Shown here: one piece after another, positions 30,159 through 38,648 of the stretch | Layout: each line of letters opens with the position of its first letter | Numbering within the stretch: the stretch's first letter is position 1 | NCBI GenBank assembly: GCA_903822545.1 | Contig: CAIJPN010000136.1 | Location: 1-39,521 of the forward strand | Length of the DNA stretch: 39,521 bases | Source of the DNA: an uncultured Anaerolineae bacterium | GTDB lineage: Bacteria > Chloroflexota > Anaerolineae > Anaerolineales > Villigracilaceae | Direction of reading: 5' to 3' | Translations under genes and position numbers: made by a program | Notes under the pieces: generated by a model | Database searches by the model: none | What the model saw: the letters and a program-made list of their open reading frames with translations, nothing else | What the model was told of the DNA's origin: nothing

Positions 30159-31202
30159 TTATTTTTTCACCATTCCAACCAGCCGTTCCCAGCCTTTTTT
30201 TATCTCAAACGACTTCAGCATCCACGTTCCGACGATGCCATAGGGGATGAAAAGCACGAACGCGACATAAATCGCGCCATTGATGAAGCTGGCGCTTTCG
30301 CCGATATATCGGCGCAGGCCAAAATCGAGCAGGCGGTAGACCAACGCCCCGACCAGCGCGCCGTTTAATGTGCCGACGCCGCCAAGCAGCACGATCAGCA
30401 GGGCGGTGACGGTGAATCCCATGCTGGCGGTGTTTGGGCTGACGATGGGCTGGTACAGGCAGTGCAGCGTCCCAGCGAAGGCGGCGGTGATGGATGAGAG
30501 CAGCAAGGCGGCGAATTTGAAGGAGAAGGTGTTGTAACCGAGCATCCTGGCGCGGCCTTCGTTCTCGCGAATGGCGACGCACACCCTTCCGGTGGGAGAT
30601 GCAACAAAGCGCTGGTAAAGCAGGTAGGCCAGCACCATCACGGCCAGCGCCACAAAGTAAAAGCGCAGGCGCTCATTGGCCGGGCTGATGAAATCAGGGA
30701 CGATTACGCCTTGCAGGCCGACATCCGCGCCGGTGTAGTCGCCCAGTTCGCGCGACATGACCAGGATGTGGAAAACCGAAGCCATGCCGAGCGTCACCAG
30801 CGCAAAAGTGATGCCTTTAACGCGCGGGAGCACGATGCCAAACAAAACCGCCTGGGCAATTGCGGCCAGGAACACCACGCCAATCGTCTGCCACAAGTTC
30901 AGGCCGAAACTTTTGAGCAGGATGCCGGTCAGGTATGCGCCAACCGAAAAAAACATGCTGTGGCCAAAAGATAACAGGCCGGTGATGCCGAAGATCAGGT
31001 CAAAACTCAGGGCGTAGAGCGCCAGGATGAAGATTTCAATCGCCAGCCCCTGGATGAATTTACTCGTCCCCGCGGCATTGACCCACACTGCGGCAGGCGA
31101 CGCGCCCTCGAACATCCCAGCGATAAAGGGGAGCAGTACCAGCCCGAGCAGGGTCAGCAGGCTGGCGCGGTTTTGGCGGAAAATGGCGGCGAGAGAATTC
31201 AT
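30159..31202 (-). CDS. livM: Branched-chain amino-acid-type ABC transporter permease (LivM)
   Basis: 347 aa from ATG 31202 (MNSLAAIFRQNR). It has about nine membrane segments and the LivM motifs GITGLLSFGHSMFFSVGAYL, ENEGRARMLGYNTFSFKFAA and LLIVLLGGVGTLNGALVGAL. It is the second permease of the importer, forming a heterodimer with LivH. The order is LivK, LivG, LivF, LivH, LivM. The true substrate may be an amino acid, an amide or an aromatic acid. Confidence 0.9.
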   Translation of the reverse strand: MNSLAAIFRQNRASLLTLLGLVLLPFIAGMFEGASPAAVWVNAAGTSKFIQGLAIEIFILALYALSFDLIFGITGLLSFGHSMFFSVGAYLTGILLKSFGLNLWQTIGVVFLAAIAQAVLFGIVLPRVKGITFALVTLGMASVFHILVMSRELGDYTGADVGLQGVIVPDFISPANERLRFYFVALAVMVLAYLLYQRFVASPTGRVCVAIRENEGRARMLGYNTFSFKFAALLLSSITAAFAGTLHCLYQPIVSPNTASMGFTVTALLIVLLGGVGTLNGALVGALVYRLLDFGLRRYIGESASFINGAIYVAFVLFIPYGIVGTWMLKSFEIKKGWERLVGMVKK

Positions 31203-31257
31203 AAAGACCTTTTTTGACGCGGATTTCACGAATGGTTTGGCGGCGGTAGGGTCGCCC

Positions 31258-32802
31258 TTACTCTTTTTTGCCCAGCAGCCCATTCGGCATGAGCAGCAGG
31301 ATGATGACCATCAGCAGAACCGTCGAGGCGGGGACGATGGGCGGGGTGGGCTTGAAGATAATCTCGGTGAAAGGGATGGCGATGCCGATCTGGCCGTACT
31401 TGATCATAAATTGTTGCAGCAGGCCGACCAGCAGCGAGCCGAGCGCCGCGCCGGGGTAACTCGTCAGGCCGCCGATGGCCAGGGCGATCAGGGCGTTCAG
31501 GAGCAGGCTTTCGCCCATCGCGTTGGAGAGGCCCATCGAGGGGGCGGCTAAAATCCCGCCCAGGGCGGCGAGACCAACCCCCAGGGCAAAGACCAGCGTG
31601 AAAACGCGGCGAACGTTGATGCCGAGAGCTTCGACCATTTCACGATCCTGCACCCCGGCGCGGATGACCATGCCCAGGCGGGTACGCTGGAGCAAAATCC
31701 AGACGGCGATCAGGACGAGGATGCCGACCAGTGGGATGAATATCTCGTTATAGACGCGTACCCGGCCCTCGAACAGGAGCACAATCGAGCAGTTTTTGTC
31801 CCACCAGGCGGCGAGCGTGGTAGCCGGGCAGCCCTGGCCGGAGCCACTGAAAATATCGGGCTTGGGCATGACAAATTCGGGGCGGCCCCAGATGGCGCGG
31901 ACGACTTCGATGCCGATGGCGCTCATGCCGAGGGTCAGCATCAACTGGTAGATGGGGCGGCTGTAGAGCGGGCGGATGAGGGTCGATTCCATCAGTGCGC
32001 CGAGGCCAATCCCGCTCAGGGTGGCGACCAGCAGGGCGATGAGGAAGAGCCAGTTGTTGCTCAGGCCGGTCAGGAAGGCGGTCAGGGCGTCGTTGGCGGC
32101 GAATGCGCCGAATCCAATCAGGGCGAGCAGGCCGAAGGGGATAAATTCTTTGACGGTGAGTTTTGGGGATTGGGTTTGCTGCCCAAAGAGCGACAGGCCA
32201 AACGCGCCGAGCGAACTGGCAAGGAGTAATCCGAGCAGGGCCAGGGCGGGGTTGATTTTATCGAAGCTGACGGCAGGCGGGGCGAGCGGTGCGCCCTGGT
32301 CGAGCATCAGCGAGTAGGAGCCGGGGGCCTGGGAGAAGTTTTCGGTGTCCCAGCTGGAGATGGGGTAGCGCGTGATGACGGTAAATGCCAAAAGGGCAGC
32401 GACGAGGAGCAATGCCCAGGGGAAAATCTTGTTCGTTCGAGCGGAAGCAGGCAGCAGGGCGGATAGTTTCGTCCACAAAGCTGAAAGTGTGAATCCACCA
32501 ATCAACAGGGCCAGCGGGGTTAGCACATCCACAAAGGTGTCGGGGCGGACGTAGACCGTCCAGCCGAGGTAGGCGCCAATCATGAAGAGCGTGCCGTGGG
32601 CCAGGTTGAGCACGTCGAGCAGGCCGAAGATGAGCGAGAAACCGGAGGCGACGAGGAAGGTGAGCGAGCCAACCGACAGGCCGCGCAGCAGGGTGATGAC
32701 GAAGTCTTTGCGCTCCATGCCCTGCCCGGCGGCAATGAAGACGGCCAGGAAGGCGGCCAGGGTGAGGATGAGTATCAGGTTTTTGCGGAGGAATTGGGTC
32801 AT
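31258..32802 (-). CDS. livH: Branched-chain amino-acid-type ABC transporter permease (LivH), enlarged
   Basis: 514 aa, against about 290-300 for typical LivH. The start region has the family pattern (GLSVGSLTFLVASGFSLIFG, LNLAHGTLFMIGAYLG). After residue ~85 about 160 extra residues occur, containing two to three hydrophobic segments (PLALLIGGFTLSALW, IFPWALLLVAALLAFTVI, PALALLGLLLASSLGAFG) and a polar loop. The family then resumes (LGALMESTLIRPLY, GMVIRAGVQDREMVEALGIN, NALIALAIGGLTSYPGAALG). The extra part may add membrane helices or a periplasmic loop. No frameshift is visible, and ATG 32802 follows ggaaaaagccc. Confidence 0.9.
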   Translation of the reverse strand: MTQFLRKNLILILTLAAFLAVFIAAGQGMERKDFVITLLRGLSVGSLTFLVASGFSLIFGLLDVLNLAHGTLFMIGAYLGWTVYVRPDTFVDVLTPLALLIGGFTLSALWTKLSALLPASARTNKIFPWALLLVAALLAFTVITRYPISSWDTENFSQAPGSYSLMLDQGAPLAPPAVSFDKINPALALLGLLLASSLGAFGLSLFGQQTQSPKLTVKEFIPFGLLALIGFGAFAANDALTAFLTGLSNNWLFLIALLVATLSGIGLGALMESTLIRPLYSRPIYQLMLTLGMSAIGIEVVRAIWGRPEFVMPKPDIFSGSGQGCPATTLAAWWDKNCSIVLLFEGRVRVYNEIFIPLVGILVLIAVWILLQRTRLGMVIRAGVQDREMVEALGINVRRVFTLVFALGVGLAALGGILAAPSMGLSNAMGESLLLNALIALAIGGLTSYPGAALGSLLVGLLQQFMIKYGQIGIAIPFTEIIFKPTPPIVPASTVLLMVIILLLMPNGLLGKKE

Positions 32803-32819
32803 GGGCTTTTTCCGGGTGG

Positions 32820-32837
32820 CGCGAGATTAATCTCGCG
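32820..32837. repeat. 18-bp perfect palindrome cgcgagattaatctcgcg
   Basis: Located exactly between the LivF stop and the LivH ribosome site. It may act as an RNA hairpin that tunes expression within the operon. Confidence 0.5.
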
Positions 32838-33542
32838 TTACGCTGCACCTAAATAACGATGAATCGTGGCTTTGTCTTGTTTCAGGTCAGACATTTTGCC
32901 GCTGGTGACGGAGCGGCCTTCTTCGATGATGACGTAGGTTTCGGCAAGCTGGCTGGCGACGAGGAAGTTTTGCTCGACCAGCACGACGGTGGATTCTTTG
33001 GAGAGCTGGCGGATGGCGTCCATCATGTGTTCGATGATGACCGGGGCCAGGCCTTCGGATGGTTCGTCGATGAGCAGCAGGCGGTTGTCGGGGACGAGGG
33101 CGCGGGCGATGGCGAGCATTTGCTGCTGGCCGCCGCTCAGGCTGGTGCCGGGCAGGCCGATGAGGCGTTTGAGATCAGGGAACAGGCTGAAAATCATCTC
33201 GCGTTTGCGGTCGAGGTCGCCTTTGCGGCGCTCGGCGATTTTCAGGTTCTCCTCCACGCTCAGGTCGCGGAAAATGGCGCGGTGTTCGGGGACGAAGCCG
33301 ATGCCGAGGGCGGCGATGTCGAAGGAGCGCATGCCATTCAGTTCGCGGCCATCGAAGGTGACTTTGCCCTCGCGTGGCGGGGTCAGCCCTAGGATGGATT
33401 TGAGCGTGGTGGTTTTGCCCGCGCCGTTGCGTCCAAGCAGGGCGGTGATGCTGCCGCGCGGCACCTGCACATCTACGCCCTGGAGGATGTGGTACTGGCC
33501 GATGAAGGTGTGGATGGATTGTACGTCGAGGATATAGTCCAT
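32838..33542 (-). CDS. livF: ABC transporter ATPase (LivF)
   Basis: 234 aa from ATG 33542, with aaaagagaa upstream. Walker A is GRNGAGKTTT, Q-loop region GIGFVPEHRAIF, signature LSGGQQQMLAIARAL, Walker B LLLIDEPSEGLA and H-loop VLVEQN. Length and the E-rich PEHR stretch match LivF. It forms a heterodimer with LivG on the cytoplasmic side. Confidence 0.93.
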   Translation of the reverse strand: MDYILDVQSIHTFIGQYHILQGVDVQVPRGSITALLGRNGAGKTTTLKSILGLTPPREGKVTFDGRELNGMRSFDIAALGIGFVPEHRAIFRDLSVEENLKIAERRKGDLDRKREMIFSLFPDLKRLIGLPGTSLSGGQQQMLAIARALVPDNRLLLIDEPSEGLAPVIIEHMMDAIRQLSKESTVVLVEQNFLVASQLAETYVIIEEGRSVTSGKMSDLKQDKATIHRYLGAA

Positions 33543-33557
33543 GAAATTCTCTTTTTG

Positions 33558-33645
33558 TACACGGATTAAACGGATTTCACGGATGGACACGGATTTTTTG
33601 TAAAAATAATCCGTGGAATTTGCGTAATCCGTCCCATCCGTGTAC
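33558..33645. repeat. Intergenic repeat built from atccgtg units
   Basis: Ends gtacacggat and atccgtgtac are inverted. Inside are further inverted and direct copies of acggatt/aatccgt. The pattern is common between genes in Anaerolineae-like genomes. It fills the LivG-LivF gap. Confidence 0.6.
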
Positions 33646-33653
33646 GAAAGGTT

Positions 33654-34424
33654 TTAAACATTCAGCTCATACAGCCCGCCCAAATACGCCGTTTGCACTT
33701 CTTTATTGGCGGTGATTTCGGCGGGGGTACCTTCGGCCAGGACTTTGCCCTGGTGCATGACGGTGATGGCATCGGAGACGCTCATGACCACGTTCATGTT
33801 GTGCTCGACGAGCATGACGGTTTTGTTCCCGGCTTTTTGAATTTCCTGGATGAGAGCAATCAGTTCGGGGACTTGCTCGGAGGCCATCCCGGCGGTGGGT
33901 TCGTCGAGCAGCAGCACTTCTGGGTCGGGGGCCAGGATCATGCCCAGTTCCAGTTTGCGCTGGTCGCCATGAGGGAGGGTTTTGGCGGGGGTCAGCGCCC
34001 GGTCTTTTAGCCCAACCTTTTCGATGACTTCCCAGGTGCGGGATTCGTACTTTTTGAAGGCCGAGGCGGGCTGCCAGAACTTGAAGTTATCCGCGCCGAG
34101 GGCTTGCGCCGCCAGGCGGATGTTCTCGAAAACCGTCAGGTTGGGGAAAATGTTGGTGATCTGGAACGAGCGCCCGATCCCGAAATGGATGGTGCGGTGA
34201 ACAGGCTGGTGGGTAATGTCGCGCCCTTTGAAGATGACCTGTCCGCTGGTGGGTTCGATATTCCCCGAAAGCAGGTTGAAAAACGTGGTTTTCCCCGCGC
34301 CATTCGGCCCGATGATGGCGTGCAGCGAGTTTTTGCGCACTTTCAGGCTGACATCTTCCACAGCCACAAGTGCGCCGAATTGTTTTCGCAAGTTGACAGC
34401 TTCGAGAATGGTTTCTGATTCCAT
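33654..34424 (-). CDS. livG: ABC transporter ATPase (LivG)
   Basis: 256 aa. Walker A is GPNGAGKTTF, LivG-specific region GIGRSFQITNIFPNLTVFEN, and signature-like LPHGDQRKLELGMILAPDPE. Walker B is VLLLDEPTAGM and the C-terminal tail NKEVQTAYLGGLYELNV. In the signature, LPHGDQ replaces the usual LSYGxQ; this variation is seen in LivG proteins. ATG 34424 follows aggaaggcacc. Confidence 0.93.
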   Translation of the reverse strand: MESETILEAVNLRKQFGALVAVEDVSLKVRKNSLHAIIGPNGAGKTTFFNLLSGNIEPTSGQVIFKGRDITHQPVHRTIHFGIGRSFQITNIFPNLTVFENIRLAAQALGADNFKFWQPASAFKKYESRTWEVIEKVGLKDRALTPAKTLPHGDQRKLELGMILAPDPEVLLLDEPTAGMASEQVPELIALIQEIQKAGNKTVMLVEHNMNVVMSVSDAITVMHQGKVLAEGTPAEITANKEVQTAYLGGLYELNV

Positions 34425-34452
34425 GCGGGGTGCCTTCCTAAATTTGACCGTT

Positions 34453-34500
34453 GACCGTGGACGATGGACAATGATAACGCATTATCCACCGTCCACGGTC
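34453..34500. repeat. Imperfect palindrome (gaccgtggac ... gtccacggtc)
   Basis: Arms of 21 bp (34453-34473 and 34480-34500) with two mismatches. It is one of two repeats stacked between the LivK and LivG genes. Confidence 0.55.
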
Positions 34501-34508
34501 TGCGGAAC

Positions 34509-34611
34509 GCTCCCTCACCCCCGGCCCCTCTACCCTTACGAGCACACGCCCCGTTGGGAGAGGGGAGAAATTCCCTTCCCCCAATGGGGGAAGGGTTAGG
34601 GATGAGGGAGC
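34509..34611. repeat. Palindromic repeat gctccctcaccc ... gggatgagggagc
   Basis: Related in sequence to the hairpin at 36112-36160 (ccctcatcccc / ggggatgaggg). Contains an inner hairpin ttcccccaatgggggaa. Confidence 0.55.
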
Positions 34612-34620
34612 GAAATCAGA

Positions 34621-36021
34621 CTACTTGCCGCTCAAATTGCCGTAGGGCAGGCTTCCGCAGCGACCTTTCAGCGCTTCGGGGAGCAAGCAGGGCGGTTCGG
34701 GGCGGGTGGTGTCGATGTATTCGTAGAAGTTGGCGTCGGGGTCGGTCACGTTGAGCAGTTTCAGGATATACATATCCTGGATGGCAACATGGTCTTCGGG
34801 GCGAATCTGGATGGTGCCCTTGGGGCCTTCAAAGCTCATGCCTTCCATGACCTTGACGAGGGCTTCGCCAGTGGCGTCGCCACCGCTCAGCTTCAGGGCT
34901 TCGACCAGCATGATGGCGGCATTCATACCGTCAGCAGCGAACAGGTCGGGGTTCTTGCCATAGCGGGCTTTGGACTGGGCAACCAGGAAGTCGTTGGCGG
35001 CATTCTTGGGGGCGCTGTAGTGATACAAGATACCACTGGTGCTGCCAACCGCATTGCCGTACCAGACGGGCATGAGGGTGTTGTCGATGAAGGTCGCGCC
35101 GAGAGCCATACTGTCGGTGACACCCTGATCTTTGGCAGCCTGCATCAGCGGGACGAACCCGCCGCCAGCCCAGCTGACGATGTAGGATTCAGCGCCGGAG
35201 TTGGCGATCTGTTCCATATAGGTGGTGAAATCGGTGGTGTCGAGCGGGGCGAAGATATCATCCGCCACGAAGGTGCCGCCATCCAGGGTGCAGGCATCGC
35301 GGAAAGCCGCGGCCGAGCCACGCCCAAAAGCGTAATCAGGAGCAATCTGGATGAAGGTCTTGTACTGTTTGGTCAGGTAAGCACATTCATTCATCGCATC
35401 CTGGTAGTTGTTGCGGCTGACGCGGAAAGTGTACTCGTTGAAATTCGCACCGGTAATGTCATTGGCAGCGGCGGGAGCCACAATCAGCGGGATTTTGCTC
35501 TCGTTGGCAATCCCTTGCAGGGTGGCAGTCGCGCCCGATGAAACGGTCCCAACCAGGATGTTGACTTTCTGCACATCGATCAGCTCACGGGCCACAGTGG
35601 CGGTATTTTCGGGGTTGCTGCCATCATCGCGCACATATACGATGATTTCGCAATCATCCACCTTAAAGGTGTTTTCCTGGGCAGCCTTGAAATCAAAGGT
35701 TTCGCCAGCCGAGCCAGCGGCGCCAGCTACATATTCCATGCCCAGCATGAAGGAGGGCAGGATATGCGCGCCATAGATGGCAAGCGCGCCAGAGGCATCA
35801 GTGATCAGGCCAACCTTGATTGGTTCGGCGCAAGTCAGGCCAGTGGGAGCGGGCTCAGCAGTGGGAGCTTCGGTGGGGGGAACTTCCGTTGGGGGAACGG
35901 CGGTCGGCTCGGGGGCCTGGGTCGGCTCCGGGGCCGGGGTGGGGGTCGCAGCCGGGGCGCAGGCGGCCAGCACCAGCGAAGCGGCAACAACCAAAAAAGC
36001 AAGCGTTCGTAACATTTTCAT
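34621..36021 (-). CDS. livK: Substrate-binding lipoprotein of the ABC importer (LivK-type)
   Basis: 466 aa from ATG 36021, with ttggaggagaacc upstream. The signal peptide ends in the lipobox SLVLAAC. A Thr/Pro/Glu-rich spacer (TPTPAPEPTQAPEPTAVPPT) precedes the binding domain. That domain has IKVGLITDASGALAIYGAHI, ILVGTVSSGATATLQGIANE and QIAPDYAFGRGSAAAFRDA, a type I periplasmic-binding fold (Peripla_BP_6). It delivers the substrate to the LivHM channel. Ligand residues cannot be assigned, so amino acids, amides or aromatic acids are all possible. Confidence 0.92.
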   Translation of the reverse strand: MKMLRTLAFLVVAASLVLAACAPAATPTPAPEPTQAPEPTAVPPTEVPPTEAPTAEPAPTGLTCAEPIKVGLITDASGALAIYGAHILPSFMLGMEYVAGAAGSAGETFDFKAAQENTFKVDDCEIIVYVRDDGSNPENTATVARELIDVQKVNILVGTVSSGATATLQGIANESKIPLIVAPAAANDITGANFNEYTFRVSRNNYQDAMNECAYLTKQYKTFIQIAPDYAFGRGSAAAFRDACTLDGGTFVADDIFAPLDTTDFTTYMEQIANSGAESYIVSWAGGGFVPLMQAAKDQGVTDSMALGATFIDNTLMPVWYGNAVGSTSGILYHYSAPKNAANDFLVAQSKARYGKNPDLFAADGMNAAIMLVEALKLSGGDATGEALVKVMEGMSFEGPKGTIQIRPEDHVAIQDMYILKLLNVTDPDANFYEYIDTTRPEPPCLLPEALKGRCGSLPYGNLSGK

Positions 36022-36043
36022 TTGGTTCTCCTCCAAGAGAATT

Positions 36044-36101
36044 TTGTAGGACAGGCTTGAGCCTGTCGTAGTTTATGGACAGGCCGAAGCCTGCCCTACA
36101 A
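36044..36101. repeat. Inverted repeat ttgtaggacaggctt ... aagcctgccctacaa
   Basis: Arms of 15 bp with one mismatch, plus an inner caggcttgagcctg palindrome. Common non-coding repeat type. Confidence 0.55.
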
Positions 36102-36111
36102 CACAATTTCA

Positions 36112-36160
36112 CCCTCATCCCCAACCCTTCCCCTAGCGGGGGAAGGGTTGGGGATGAGGG
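36112..36160. terminator. 22-bp perfect hairpin after the hydrolase gene
   Basis: Arms 36112-36133 and 36139-36160 pair perfectly with loop tagcg. It lies 2 bp from the hydrolase stop. It has no T-run, so termination is plausible but it may equally be a repeat element. Confidence 0.5.
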
Positions 36161-36162
36161 AA

Positions 36163-36963
36163 TTACACAAATTGGATGACGGCTTTCGCCGCCGCTTCGG
36201 GGACTTCAATCGGGAAAAAGTGCCCGGAGTCTGGGAGTATCTCCACTTTCGCGCCCTGGAGCTTGCTCGCCATTAAATCGGCATTCCCGGGCGGGACAAC
36301 TTTATCGTGCGCCCCGAACATAATCAGCGTGGGCGCAGAAATTTTCTCCAGCTTATGCTCAAACGATGCGGCCTCGGCCAGCAGCCCCAGCCCAATCGCC
36401 ATCTGCGACTGGTAACCCGCCACATCGATCGGGTTGGCGAGACGCCATTCCAGCCACTGCTGGATCATCTCCGGGTTTTTCTCGGCAAATCCTGGCGCAG
36501 TGCTGACACCCAACCCGTTTTTGAATCTCGTTACCGGGTCGCTTTTGATGTCTGAGAGCACCGCCATCGCTTCAGCAGTGATCGGGACATGGTGCGGTCC
36601 GCCAAAGTTGGTGGAGCACAGAATCAGCTTCTCCACCCGCCCCGGATATTCCAGCGCAAAGGCCTGGGCGACGAACCCGCCCATCGAGTGGCCCATGATG
36701 ACCGCTTTTTCGATACCCAGCGCATCCAGCAGCCCGGCCACATCCGCCGCCAGCATCGAGGCCGTGTACGGCCCGGCGGGCTTATCACTCTGCCCCACGC
36801 CGCGATTATCGAAGGTGATCACCTGGAACTTCTCCGCCAGCAAGGGCACCATCTTGTGCCACTGCCACAGCGGATATCCCAGCCCCGAAATCAGCACGAG
36901 CGGCGCGCCGGAGCCATGGGTTTCGTAGTAAATTTCGATGCCGTTGGTTTGAATTTTGGGCAT
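36163..36963 (-). CDS. Alpha/beta hydrolase
   Basis: 266 aa from ATG 36963, with cggaggttgttat upstream. Features are the oxyanion region ISGLGYPLWQW, DNRGVGQSDKP, nucleophile elbow GHSMGG, acid in FGAHDKVVP and His in PDSGHFFP. This matches 3-oxoadipate enol-lactonase- or esterase-like hydrolases. It is encoded between an acyl-CoA synthetase and the ABC importer. Hydrolysis of an ester or lactone in the same catabolic route is plausible but not shown. Confidence 0.88.
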   Translation of the reverse strand: MPKIQTNGIEIYYETHGSGAPLVLISGLGYPLWQWHKMVPLLAEKFQVITFDNRGVGQSDKPAGPYTASMLAADVAGLLDALGIEKAVIMGHSMGGFVAQAFALEYPGRVEKLILCSTNFGGPHHVPITAEAMAVLSDIKSDPVTRFKNGLGVSTAPGFAEKNPEMIQQWLEWRLANPIDVAGYQSQMAIGLGLLAEAASFEHKLEKISAPTLIMFGAHDKVVPPGNADLMASKLQGAKVEILPDSGHFFPIEVPEAAAKAVIQFV

Positions 36964-36980
36964 ATAACAACCTCCGAACA

Positions 36981-37073
36981 TAAGGGCGACCCTTCAAGGC
37001 CATCCAGCGCCTTGTCAGGCCAGGCTTATTTGCCAGAAAGCGTGATTTTCATGGCAGGGCGGGTCGTCCCTAC
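36981..37073. repeat. Palindromic genomic repeat, relative of 4746-4838
   Basis: Ends taagggcgaccc and gggtcgtcccta. Its right end contains the stop codon of the acyl-CoA synthetase gene. Confidence 0.55.
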
Positions 37074-38599
37074 TTTCCATTTTCCATTTTCCACTGCTTC
37101 AACTCAGATTTCATCACCTTCCCGTACGGCGAATACGGCAGCATCTCGATAAACTGCACCCGCTTGGGAATTTTGTATTTTGCCAGCCGCCCGGCGCAGA
37201 AGGCCAGCAGCTCTTCGGCGGTGGCGTTGGCCCAGGGCTTGAGCGAGACGAACATCAGCCCCACCTCGCCCCATTTTTCATCGGGGACGCCAATCAGGGC
37301 GGCATCTTGCACCGCGTCATGCTCGCGGAAAACGGCCTCGACCTCGGCGGCATAGACATTCTCGCCGCCGCTGATGATCATATCCTTCAGCCGCCCGGCG
37401 ATGTAGTAATAGCCTTCAGGGTCGCGCCGCGCCATATCTCCAGTGCGGAACCAGCCATCTTTAAGGGCATCAGCCGTCGCGTCGGGGCGATTCCAGTAGC
37501 CGGTGCAGACGTGTTTGCCGAAAATCGCCAGTTCGCCGGTGTCGCCTTCGGGCACATTCTTCCACAGGCTGTTGACCAGGCGCATATCGCTATGGAAAAT
37601 CGGCTTGCCGACCGAGCCAACCTTGGTCAGCGCTTCCTGGTCAGTCATCGAGAAGCAGTTCACGCCCACTTCGGTCAGGCCGTAGCCCTGGCGCAGCGTC
37701 ACACCCTTCGACTTGTGCCAGGCATCGATCAGCGAGGGCGGGCAGGGCGCGCCGCCACTGATAAAGAAATGCACGTGGCTGAAATCGGCCTCCGCGAACG
37801 CCGCAGAGTTCATCCAGACCTGGAACAGGGTCGGGACGCCCAAAATCACGGTGCATTTTTCCTCGCGGATGAGTTTAAGCGAGGCTTCGGGTTCAAAATT
37901 TCGTCCCAAAACGATGCGCCCGCCCGCGTAAAAGAGCGGCGTCAGGAACACAAACAACCCACCCGAGTGGAACATCGGCGTCAGGATCGGCGAAACATCC
38001 TTTTCGCTCAGTCCCCACGAAATCACCGTGTTGATGGCGTTCCACAAAACCTGGCGGTGCGGCAGGACGGCCCCTTTGGGCTTGCCGGTGGTGCCGGATG
38101 TGTAGAGGATGCAGTAGGCATCATCCTCGTCGATGGGCGTGGAGGGTGGTTCCGCCCCGGATGCGGATTCCAGCAACTCCTCGTATTTCTTTGCTCCGGG
38201 GAGTTCCGCCCCTTCAACGGAAACCGCTATCGGGGCGTTGATCTCGCCGCGCATCTGCTCGTAAACGGGAGCAAATTCCGGTCCGACCAGAATCACTTTG
38301 GGTTGGCAATCATTGACGATGTAGGTCAATTCCCGGGCGGTGAGTCGCCAGTTCAGCGGGGCAAAAATCGCCCCAATTTTGGCCAGCCCGAACAGCAAAT
38401 CGATATAAACGACAGAATTGTGCGCCAAAATCGAAACCCGGTCGCCCTTTTGCACGCCGAACTGCTCGCGCAGCAGGTTGGCGGCGCGGTTGGCGCGCAC
38501 ATCCAGCTCCGCGTAGGTGTAGCGGGTGCCGGTGTGGACTTCGTAGAGGGCTTCGCGGTTCGGGGTCAGCCGGGCGCGGCGGGAGAGAATATCAGACAT
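37070..38599 (-). CDS. Long-chain-type acyl-CoA synthetase / AMP-dependent ligase
   Basis: 509 aa from ATG 38599 (MSDILSRRARLTPNRE); a longer upstream frame reads through the palindrome and is unlikely. Adenylation motifs are LYTSGTTGKPKGAV (A3), GYGLTEVG (A5), GWFRTGDMARRDPEGYYYI (A7) and GRLKDMIISGGENV (A8), with the catalytic Lys in YSPYGKVMKSEL (A10). It converts a carboxylic acid to its CoA thioester via acyl-adenylate. The last residues (QWKMENGK) are encoded by a repeated attttccattttcca sequence, so the C-terminus seems to have been replaced or extended by repeat DNA. The acid is unknown. Confidence 0.92.
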   Translation of the reverse strand: MSDILSRRARLTPNREALYEVHTGTRYTYAELDVRANRAANLLREQFGVQKGDRVSILAHNSVVYIDLLFGLAKIGAIFAPLNWRLTARELTYIVNDCQPKVILVGPEFAPVYEQMRGEINAPIAVSVEGAELPGAKKYEELLESASGAEPPSTPIDEDDAYCILYTSGTTGKPKGAVLPHRQVLWNAINTVISWGLSEKDVSPILTPMFHSGGLFVFLTPLFYAGGRIVLGRNFEPEASLKLIREEKCTVILGVPTLFQVWMNSAAFAEADFSHVHFFISGGAPCPPSLIDAWHKSKGVTLRQGYGLTEVGVNCFSMTDQEALTKVGSVGKPIFHSDMRLVNSLWKNVPEGDTGELAIFGKHVCTGYWNRPDATADALKDGWFRTGDMARRDPEGYYYIAGRLKDMIISGGENVYAAEVEAVFREHDAVQDAALIGVPDEKWGEVGLMFVSLKPWANATAEELLAFCAGRLAKYKIPKRVQFIEMLPYSPYGKVMKSELKQWKMENGK

Positions 38600-38612
38600 G
38601 GTTGTGTGGGTA

Positions 38613-38641
38613 GTAGGGGCGAGCCGTTGGCTCGCCCCTAC
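38613..38641. repeat. 13-bp palindrome gtaggggcgagcc / ggctcgcccctac
   Basis: Perfect stem with a 3-nt loop between the SDR stop and the ligase start, related to the repeat ends at 4746-4838. Confidence 0.6.
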
Positions 38642-38648
38642 GAAATGA

